DNA of 20,663 bases from JAOACQ01 sp049968515 (lineage in GTDB: Bacteria; Spirochaetota; Brevinematia; Brevinematales; JAOACQ01): NCBI GenBank assembly GCA_049968515.1, contig JBMFQR010000032.1, positions 1 to 20,663 on the forward strand, given 5' to 3'. The position numbers and the translations under genes were made by a program. Positions 15,193 through 20,663 of the stretch are shown here, one piece after another. The notes beneath the pieces were generated by a model that did no database searches, was not told where the DNA came from, and saw nothing but the letters and a program-made list of their open reading frames with translations. How positions within the stretch are numbered: position 1 is the stretch's first letter; every line of letters starts with the position of its first letter.

Positions 15193-16263
15193 ATGGGCTA
15201 TAACATTGCGGTAATCCCCGGTGATGGGACAGGCCCTGAAGTTATTGCTGAAGGGGTTAAGGTATTAAAGGCAACTGCCTCGAAGTTTAATTTTAAGATT
15301 GATTTTCAATATTTTGACTATGGTGGTGAAAGATATTTAAAGACTGGCAAGATCATTTCAAATGAGGAGATTGATGAGTTAAAAAATTTTGATGCAATAT
15401 ATTTAGGGGCTATCGGACACCCTGATGTTAAGCCAGGGATTTTGGAGCAGGGTTTACTATTAAAGATAAGGTTTTATCTTGACCAGTATATAAACTTAAG
15501 ACCTGTAAAGCTTTATCCCAACGTAGATACACCTCTTAAGAACAAGACAGAAGACGACATAGATTTTGTTGTCGTAAGAGAAAATACTGGCGGAATTTAT
15601 ACAGGTCATGGAGGTGTAACAAAAGAGGGTACACAGGATGAGATAGCCACACAGCTTATGGTTTATGACAGAAGAACTGTTGATAGATGTCTTAAATTTG
15701 CCTTTGAGCTAAAAAGAAAAAGGGACAAAAAGAGTGAGAAATCAAGATCAAAACCGATCCACCTTGTGCATAAGAGAAATGTTCTCACATATTGTGGAGA
15801 TTTATGGTTCAGAGCGTTTGAAAAAATGGGAGAAAGGGAATTTCCAGAGATAAAAAGAGATTATATGCATGTTGATGCAACAACAATGTGGTTTGTTAAA
15901 AATCCAGAGTGGTTTGATGTTATCGTTACTGAGAATCTTTTTGGCGATATAATAACCGATCTTGGTGCGATGATTCAGGGAGGTATGGGAATTGCTGCTG
16001 GAGGAAACATAAATCCCAGTGGGCTTTCTATGTTTGAACCAATAGGTGGATCTGCACCAAAATATACTGGCAAAAAGATGATTAACCCACTTGCAGCAAT
16101 TGAGGCTGGAAGAATGATGTTAGAGTTTCTTGGGGAGGAAAAGGCAGCTGATTCTATCCAGAATGCTGTAAAGGAAACCTGTAAAAAGCTAAAGAGTCTT
16201 TCTGCTGGAAAAATGGGTTACAACACTGAAGAGGTTGGAGATCTTGTAGCTTCCGCAGTTTAA
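15193..16263 (+). CDS. leuB: 3-isopropylmalate dehydrogenase-like beta-decarboxylating dehydrogenase
   Basis: A 356-residue member of the isocitrate/isopropylmalate dehydrogenase family. LeuB oxidises 3-isopropylmalate to 2-oxoisocaproate in leucine synthesis. Visible are IPGDGTGPEV at 8-17, substrate arginines R93, R103 and R129, Y136, K194 (HKRNV), and the metal ligands D228, D252 and D256. The INLRPVKLYP segment fits isopropylmalate dehydrogenases. At the cofactor site the usual Asp-Ile of NAD-dependent LeuB (HGSAPDI) is replaced by Lys-Tyr (GGSAPKY, K290-Y291), as in NADP isocitrate dehydrogenase. Tartrate, homoisocitrate or other relatives are therefore possible, and no other leucine gene is nearby. 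The start is ATG 15193 with GGAGGG five bases away. A GT2 gene follows after 51 bases. Confidence 0.85.
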   Translation: MGYNIAVIPGDGTGPEVIAEGVKVLKATASKFNFKIDFQYFDYGGERYLKTGKIISNEEIDELKNFDAIYLGAIGHPDVKPGILEQGLLLKIRFYLDQYINLRPVKLYPNVDTPLKNKTEDDIDFVVVRENTGGIYTGHGGVTKEGTQDEIATQLMVYDRRTVDRCLKFAFELKRKRDKKSEKSRSKPIHLVHKRNVLTYCGDLWFRAFEKMGEREFPEIKRDYMHVDATTMWFVKNPEWFDVIVTENLFGDIITDLGAMIQGGMGIAAGGNINPSGLSMFEPIGGSAPKYTGKKMINPLAAIEAGRMMLEFLGEEKAADSIQNAVKETCKKLKSLSAGKMGYNTEEVGDLVASAV

Positions 16264-16314
16264 GATTTTAATATTTATTTTCTTAGGTTAAATTCATGAG
16301 ATTTAAAAAGGACC

Positions 16315-18078
16315 ATGTTTTTTCGTAAAGTAAATTCTTTACCACCCTGTGTTGATCCGTGTTCAAATTTTGATATTCCTGAAGTTTTCAGGTCTAAGAA
16401 GATTTCAATCTTAATGCCTTTTCTCAATGAAGAGGGTAAAATTTTAGAGAGTGTTAATGAAGTCTTAAATTACTTTTCCTCAATCGGGATGAGTTTTGAA
16501 ATTGTGCTTGTCGATGATGGTTCTACGGATAATTCTTTTCAAATATTACAAAAGAATTTCAAGGAAAATCCCAATATCAAACTTATAAAAAACATTTCAA
16601 ATTTTGGTAAGGGATGGGCTTTAAAAACTGCCTATGAGTTTTCAACTGGAGAACTTGTATTATTTCTGGACTCAGATCTTGAGTTATCGCCTTCTCACCT
16701 TCCTAATTTTTTAAGGATAATGCAATCAGAAAATGCGGATGTAGTTATTGGTAGTAAGCTTCATCCCTACTCCATCGTAAATTATCCTTTTTATCGCAGA
16801 ATCTTAAGTCTCGGATATTACACTGTGGTAAAAATTCTTTTTGGCCTTCCAATAATGGATAGCCAGACCGGAATAAAGCTTTTCAAGCGGGAGGCTCTTG
16901 AAATCTCTCTGCCAAAGGTGCTCGTGAAAAGATTTGCCTTTGATATTGAACTTCTTCTCATACTCTACAAGAACAAAAAGAAAATATCCTCCGCTCCTAT
17001 AAAGCTTGATTTTTCAAGAAAATTCGGCTGGAATTTCAAAGCAGGAGTAATTTTTAAAACCTTTTATGATACACTCGCAATATGGTATAGGGACAAGGTA
17101 CTGAGATTTTATGATAGACCTTTTGGAGAAAATAGGAAGTTTTTTTATTCAATTGTTCTTTTCTCTGAAAAAAACGATGAATTTGAGAAAAATGCCTTCA
17201 AAAAATTTCAATCCCTGCTCTATCCTTTTTATGAAGTAATTCTCATAGGAAGTGAGAAATTTCAATCAGATAGAGATTATAAATTTATTTATGCTGAAAA
17301 TGGGAAAAGTGAGGTGGAAAAGTTTTTGCTACTTTCTGAATCGGGCGTGGCAAAAGGGGAGGTATTTGTCTTTTCAAGATTGAACTCATTTCCGGATGAA
17401 AGATTTCTATATAATGCGGGGAGAATACTTTCACTTGATAAGGTAGGATCTATTGGTGGCTATTTAGTTCCTCCAAGGGAATCAACTCCGTTTGAGAAAA
17501 TATCATACAGGCTTCTGGGAAGTTTCTTTTTAAATTTTAATCTTGTTTTCAGATATAAGCCAATTAATTTTAAGAAAGTAAAAGAACTACATCTTAATGG
17601 CTTATTTATTAAAAGAGAAATTGTAAAAATACAAAGAAACTATAGAAATGAAAAAAGGCTCGAACATTTGCTCTCAGAGGTTGTTGCAACTTCAGAAAAG
17701 GAAATGTATTATTCTCCAGATATTATGCTCTATCAGAGGTTTCCTGAAACATTTTCTCAATTAGTTGAGTATGTAAGGCAAAACTCTATTTCAAGGGCAA
17801 AAGAATTAAAAGAAATTATTTCTACCCGCAGGTTAAAAAACCTTTCTTTCAGTTTTATAATACCTTTTATACTTTCAGGATTTTTAATCTCTGCATTTAT
17901 CAGTCTAAATAAATTACTGCTTTCAATTCTTGCTTTTTATTATCTCATTTTAATATTGAGCAGAATAATACTCTATGGGATTATTGATGGGATTTTTTAT
18001 TCATTTCTAATCTCATTTTTACAGCTAACTTACACATTCTTTTATCTTATTGAGTTTGTAAGTTTCAGAAGAAAATAA
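16315..18078 (+). CDS. Membrane glycosyltransferase with two GT-A modules, the second degenerate
   Basis: A 587-residue protein. Residues 28 to about 260 are a GT2 domain like dolichyl-phosphate mannosyltransferases: SILMPFLNEEGK, VDDGSTD at about 66-72, the metal motif DSD at 119-121, and SQTGIKLFKREAL at 183-195. This part probably transfers sugar from a nucleotide donor, perhaps to a lipid carrier. Residues from about 277 to 480 repeat the fold more weakly: KGEVFVFSRLNSFPDERFL (347-365) lines up with TGELVLFLDSDLELSPSHL (111-129), but DSD is replaced. GLFIKREIV matches GIKLFKREAL. The C-terminal stretch about 511-583 is hydrophobic, with two or three membrane helices. ATG 16315 follows AAAAGGA by only two bases, a tight spacing. 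It ends at a strong terminator. Confidence 0.85.
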   Translation: MFFRKVNSLPPCVDPCSNFDIPEVFRSKKISILMPFLNEEGKILESVNEVLNYFSSIGMSFEIVLVDDGSTDNSFQILQKNFKENPNIKLIKNISNFGKGWALKTAYEFSTGELVLFLDSDLELSPSHLPNFLRIMQSENADVVIGSKLHPYSIVNYPFYRRILSLGYYTVVKILFGLPIMDSQTGIKLFKREALEISLPKVLVKRFAFDIELLLILYKNKKKISSAPIKLDFSRKFGWNFKAGVIFKTFYDTLAIWYRDKVLRFYDRPFGENRKFFYSIVLFSEKNDEFEKNAFKKFQSLLYPFYEVILIGSEKFQSDRDYKFIYAENGKSEVEKFLLLSESGVAKGEVFVFSRLNSFPDERFLYNAGRILSLDKVGSIGGYLVPPRESTPFEKISYRLLGSFFLNFNLVFRYKPINFKKVKELHLNGLFIKREIVKIQRNYRNEKRLEHLLSEVVATSEKEMYYSPDIMLYQRFPETFSQLVEYVRQNSISRAKELKEIISTRRLKNLSFSFIIPFILSGFLISAFISLNKLLLSILAFYYLILILSRIILYGIIDGIFYSFLISFLQLTYTFFYLIEFVSFRRK

Positions 18079-18107
18079 AAAAAGGGTTGCATAGGCAACC
18101 CCTTTTT
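18077..18107. terminator. Bidirectional rho-independent terminator
   Basis: A perfect 7-bp stem GGGTTGC/GCAACCC (18084-18090 and 18095-18101) with loop ATAG. It is flanked by A7 on the left (18077-18083) and by C then T5 on the right (18102-18107). It serves the GT2 gene on the forward strand and groES on the reverse strand. Confidence 0.88.
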
Positions 18108-18119
18108 AATAAACAGAAA

Positions 18120-18410
18120 TTATTCTTCTACAACTGCCAAAATATCCTCACTTGAGACAAGAAGATATTCAACATCATCAATCTTAATCTGCGTCCCTGC
18201 ATATTTGTCGTAAATCACTTCACTGCCCACTTTCAAATCAACTGTTATCAACTCTCCTTTTTCATTTTTTTTACCGGGTCCGACAGCTTCTACAATACCT
18301 CTCTGTGTTTTCTCCTGTGCTGTCTGAGGTATAAAAATTCCACCCTTTGTCTTTTCTTCCATTTCTTTTACTCTAATTAAAACTTTGTTCCCCAATGGTT
18401 TTACCTTCAT
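18120..18410 (-). CDS. groES: Co-chaperonin GroES
   Basis: The 10-kDa lid of the GroEL folding chamber. The 96 residues start MKVKPLGNKVLIRV, followed by the mobile loop with GGIFIP that contacts GroEL, then GIVEAVGPGK, the roof-loop region, and YDKYAGTQIKIDDVEYLLV. ATG 18410 is chosen because GGAGG lies six bases upstream. An ATG at 18422, 12 bases earlier and in frame, would consume that site. groEL is not adjacent: a strong terminator lies just after the stop, and the next gene is on the other strand, so groES is transcribed alone. I see no CIRCE element (GCACTC-type inverted repeat) upstream. Confidence 0.97.
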   Translation of the reverse strand: MKVKPLGNKVLIRVKEMEEKTKGGIFIPQTAQEKTQRGIVEAVGPGKKNEKGELITVDLKVGSEVIYDKYAGTQIKIDDVEYLLVSSEDILAVVEE

Positions 18411-18444
18411 GAGATCCTCCATCCAATTAACTTATTTTTATATA

Positions 18445-18473
18445 AATTTACGAATTTTGCAGCCGAAAGTCAA
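18445..18473 (-). promoter_or_regulatory. Sigma70-type promoter for groES
   Basis: On the reverse strand: TTGACT (18468-18473), 17-base spacer, TAAATT (18445-18450). A second TTGACT overlaps at 18473-18478. The -10 matches four of six positions. The predicted start near 18438 gives a leader of about 28 bases. No heat-shock repressor site is visible. Confidence 0.5.
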
Positions 18474-18545
18474 GTCAAAATTGTATCTAAAAATAATCCA
18501 GATTTTAATCCTATAAAGATTGAAATTTTTAAGCAATCCATTTTC

Positions 18546-18573
18546 TTGACATATATTATTTGCATAGTATAAT
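18546..18573 (+). promoter_or_regulatory. Consensus sigma70 promoter for ribE and the MFS gene
   Basis: TTGACA (18546-18551), 16-base spacer, TATAAT (18568-18573); both hexamers are perfect. The predicted start near 18580 leaves only about 29 bases before the coding start, so there is no room for an FMN riboswitch. Confidence 0.82.
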
Positions 18574-18608
18574 AAAATGTTTTGGAATAACACAAAAAAG
18601 AGGGAATT

Positions 18609-19229
18609 TTGTTTACTGGAATAATAAAATATACTGGAAAAGTAAAAAAAGCCTCTTCAACTGCCGGGGGCAAGAGAATCGAGATAGAAGCAGAAAAAGA
18701 ATTTCTCCAGCAGCTTGAAAGTGGTTTAACAAGTGTCTCGATTAATGGAGCCTGCCACACCGTTGAGAAGATTGAAATACAATGCTTTTCTGTTTTCTCA
18801 AGCTTTGAAACACTTGAAAGGACAAATATTGGTATGCTAAAAAGCAGGGAAATCGTAAACTTAGAGCTTCCTCTTACAATAAACACTTTTCTTGATGGAC
18901 ACGTTGTTTTAGGACATATTGATGATACTGGAAAGATAGTAAATATAACTAAGAAGGGAGAAGCATTTTTATTTAGATTCAAAGCTTCAGAAAAAATATT
19001 TGATTATCTTGTCGAAAAAGACTCTATAGCAATAGATGGAATAAGCCTCACAATATTTAATATAAAAAACAACTCTTTTGAAGTTGCAGTTATTCCTGAA
19101 ACTATAAACAAGACAAACCTGAAATTTAAAAAAGTCGGGGATATTGTAAATCTTGAAATAAACATTTTTGCAAAGTATGCAAAAAAATTCTATAATAATG
19201 AAAAAGAACAGTGGAACAATAGTTTATAG
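18609..19229 (+). CDS. ribE: Riboflavin synthase, alpha chain
   Basis: Dismutates two 6,7-dimethyl-8-ribityllumazine molecules into riboflavin and a pyrimidinedione. The 206 residues hold two lumazine-binding repeats. The first begins with the invariant MFTGI and has INGACHTV with Cys49, where GVCLTV is commoner. The second runs from about residue 97 with GHVVLGHIDDTG, then AIDGISLTIF and VIPETINKTNLKF. The start must be the TTG at 18609, since MFTGI is the fixed family N-terminus and GAGGG sits four bases before it. The last residues (from about 197) are an extra polar tail. No ribD, ribBA or ribH is nearby. It is the first gene of an operon with an MFS transporter 19 bases downstream. Confidence 0.95.
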   Translation: MFTGIIKYTGKVKKASSTAGGKRIEIEAEKEFLQQLESGLTSVSINGACHTVEKIEIQCFSVFSSFETLERTNIGMLKSREIVNLELPLTINTFLDGHVVLGHIDDTGKIVNITKKGEAFLFRFKASEKIFDYLVEKDSIAIDGISLTIFNIKNNSFEVAVIPETINKTNLKFKKVGDIVNLEINIFAKYAKKFYNNEKEQWNNSL

Positions 19230-19248
19230 AGTGAGACGGAGGTATCAA

Positions 19249-20454
19249 ATGAAAGATAAAAAAGAAAATTCGATTGGCAAAAACGTTGTTCTTACCGGAT
19301 TTACATCTTTTTTTACCGATATTTCTTCTGAAATGATATATCCTTTGATTCAGGCCTTTGTAAGCTCCATTATGAAATCACAGGCAGCTTTGATAGGACC
19401 AATACTTGGCTTTATAGAGGGGGTTGCTGAATCCACTGCAAGCGTTCTAAAACTTTTTTCCGGGTATATATCTGATAGGTTGAAAAAAAGAAAAGCACTT
19501 GCAATATTTGGTTACACCCTTTCATCAATAAGCAGAATATTGTTCTTTATCCCATACTGGCTTGCAATATTCTCTGCAAGAATATTGGACAGAATAGGAA
19601 AAGGTATCAGAACTGCACCGAGAGATGCATTGGTTTCTGAAAGTGTTTCAAAGGAAGTAAGGGGAAGGGCTTTTGGTTTTCAGAGGGGAATGGATTTTGC
19701 AGGTGCCTTTTTAGGAACACTTATAAGTTTTTTACTTATAAGATTTGTTTTTAAAGAAATTGATAAATATAAAGAACCCTCAAATTTCTATCCTATCTTT
19801 CTCATTGCTTTAATTCCAGCATTTATAGCTGTTATATTTTTGTTTTTTACTACAGATATTAAGAAAGAAAAAACTGAAAGGGCAAGCCTTCCCTCATTTA
19901 AACTTAAAGATTACAACAAAAATCTAAAAACATTCTTTCTTGCTCAATTTATATTTACTCTCGGCAACTCCTCAAACCAGTTTCTATTATTAAGGACAGG
20001 AGATCTTGGCCATTCTCTCTCAACACTAACAATAATGTATCTCATATTTAACTTTACAACAACAATATTCTCTACGCCTTTTGGTTCTCTTTCTGATAAA
20101 ATTGGAAGAAAATGGCTTTTGGTCGGTGGATACTTTCTTTATGCACTAGTATATTTAGGTTTCGGAGTAGTAGGTAAAAACACTAACTGGATCTTATGGT
20201 TAATGTGGATACTATATGGTGTATATTATGCTCTTACAGAAGGGCTTGAAAAAGCCTTTGTTACTGATCTTGCACCAGAAAACTCAAAAGCCACTGCGAT
20301 AGGATTTTATCATATGATTGTTGGTGTTACACTTTTACCTGCAAGCCTCATTGCTGGATTTATGTACAGTTTATATCCTCCCCTGCCATTTATTTTCGGA
20401 AGCATTATGGCTATAACAAACTGCATAATACTAACTTTTGGAATATCAAACTGA
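19249..20454 (+). CDS. Major facilitator superfamily transporter
   Basis: A 401-residue inner-membrane transporter with about 12 hydrophobic segments. Loop 2-3 carries an MFS motif-A-like SDRLKKRKALAIFGY and is followed by ILDRIGKGIRTAPRDALV, typical of a subgroup of uncharacterised MFS efflux proteins. The second half has its own motif-A repeat, SDKIGRKWLLVGGY. I take ATG 19249 because GGAGG lies six bases upstream (19238-19242). The frame is open upstream into ribE (to 19168), but those codons overlap ribE and give a charged, non-family extension. It is cotranscribed with ribE. The substrate cannot be read from the sequence; a flavin or drug exporter is possible from context only. Confidence 0.9.
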   Translation: MKDKKENSIGKNVVLTGFTSFFTDISSEMIYPLIQAFVSSIMKSQAALIGPILGFIEGVAESTASVLKLFSGYISDRLKKRKALAIFGYTLSSISRILFFIPYWLAIFSARILDRIGKGIRTAPRDALVSESVSKEVRGRAFGFQRGMDFAGAFLGTLISFLLIRFVFKEIDKYKEPSNFYPIFLIALIPAFIAVIFLFFTTDIKKEKTERASLPSFKLKDYNKNLKTFFLAQFIFTLGNSSNQFLLLRTGDLGHSLSTLTIMYLIFNFTTTIFSTPFGSLSDKIGRKWLLVGGYFLYALVYLGFGVVGKNTNWILWLMWILYGVYYALTEGLEKAFVTDLAPENSKATAIGFYHMIVGVTLLPASLIAGFMYSLYPPLPFIFGSIMAITNCIILTFGISN

Positions 20455-20663
20455 GCTGGGTAGCTCCAACCTCTGTAGCCCTATAGAAATTGGTTGATCT
20501 GGTATGACTCTGTAGTTATTCGGGATTTTTTACTTGCTTTATTTTATGAAAGTAATTATAATTTTTAGATGGTTGGAAGGAGATGATATGATAAAAGAGG
20601 TGGACTAAAGCTCTAAGTAGACGGATAATGAGAAAAGGATTAAACTAATTGTCTATTTGGAGT
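20455..20663. other. Window-end region without a recognisable gene
   Basis: All six frames are interrupted by stops. It holds a short GAGCT/AGCTC hairpin without a T tract at 20453-20466, an 8-base direct repeat CTCTGTAG (20471 and 20508), the promoter at 20534-20562, and a ribosome site before ATG 20588. The frame from that ATG (M-I-K-E-V-D) stops after six codons. I see no tRNA or clear mobile-element end. Confidence 0.5.
20534..20562 (+). promoter_or_regulatory. Sigma70-type promoter near the window end
   Basis: TTGCTT (20534-20539), 17-base spacer, consensus TATAAT (20557-20562), predicted start near 20569. A GGAAGGAG ribosome-site-like sequence follows at about 20575-20582. Confidence 0.6.

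Noticed and set aside
16296..16328. Ten-codon frame overlapping the GT2 start
   Set aside because: It has no ribosome site and no sign of selection; the GT2 start at 16315 explains the AAAAGGA.
18574..18608. FMN riboswitch before ribE
   Set aside because: The leader predicted from the consensus promoter is only about 29 bases, and no conserved RFN segments are seen.
18470..18982. 170-codon reverse-strand open frame opposite ribE
   Set aside because: It lies across the well-supported ribE gene and its promoter, has no ribosome site or recognisable domain, and is best explained as an antisense shadow.
20453..20466. GAGCT/AGCTC hairpin at the MFS stop as a terminator
   Set aside because: The stem is five base pairs and is followed by CAACC rather than a T tract.
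20455..20530. tRNA-like look of the GGTAGCTC segment
   Set aside because: No acceptor stem or T-arm can be paired around it, and the anticodon region does not fold.

Overview
This is chromosomal sequence from an AT-rich bacterium. Arg is mostly AGA/AGG, promoters are sigma70-like, and most starts carry GGAGG-type ribosome sites. A GT9 heptosyltransferase-like enzyme hints at an outer membrane with LPS-like glycans. CarD, MutS2, RF2 and GroES are all bacterial. The sequence alone does not let me name the phylum. Nearly all of the window is housekeeping genes in short operons. I see no rRNA, tRNA, CRISPR array or intact insertion sequence.

Bases 1-3010 hold a forward operon of dnaX (5' end cut by the window), ybaB/ebfC, recR and a carD-like gene, closed by a small hairpin with a T8 tract. 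The clamp loader, a nucleoid protein, RecR and an RNA polymerase-binding factor are thus transcribed together. A reverse-strand GT9 gene follows. It is divergent from a forward operon of an unknown membrane protein, mutS2 and a PIN-PhoH ATPase. The two divergent promoters appear to share one -35 hexamer.

Bases 8403-10413 are on the reverse strand: prfB (RF2, without a programmed frameshift), preceded by a two-gene module of a 69-residue protein and an MNT/AbiEii-like nucleotidyltransferase under a near-perfect promoter. dnaE (replicative polymerase) runs forward from the same intergenic region. Against its 3' end lies a reverse pair: nadC and a 59-residue four-cysteine protein too short for most ORF cut-offs.

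Bases 15193-18078 run forward with a leuB-like beta-decarboxylating dehydrogenase, which carries an NADP-type Lys-Tyr signature, and a two-module membrane GT2 protein. A bidirectional terminator separates these from a lone reverse groES. groES is divergent from ribE (TTG start) and an MFS transporter. The last 209 bases have no gene, only a promoter-like sequence and a ribosome site in front of a six-codon reading frame.

The points most worth a second look are the slippery heptamer in dnaX, the nucleotidyltransferase pair, the missed Cys4 protein, the cofactor signature in the dehydrogenase, the degenerate second module of the GT2 protein, and possible leaderless starts. I found nothing that is clearly a new multi-gene system.
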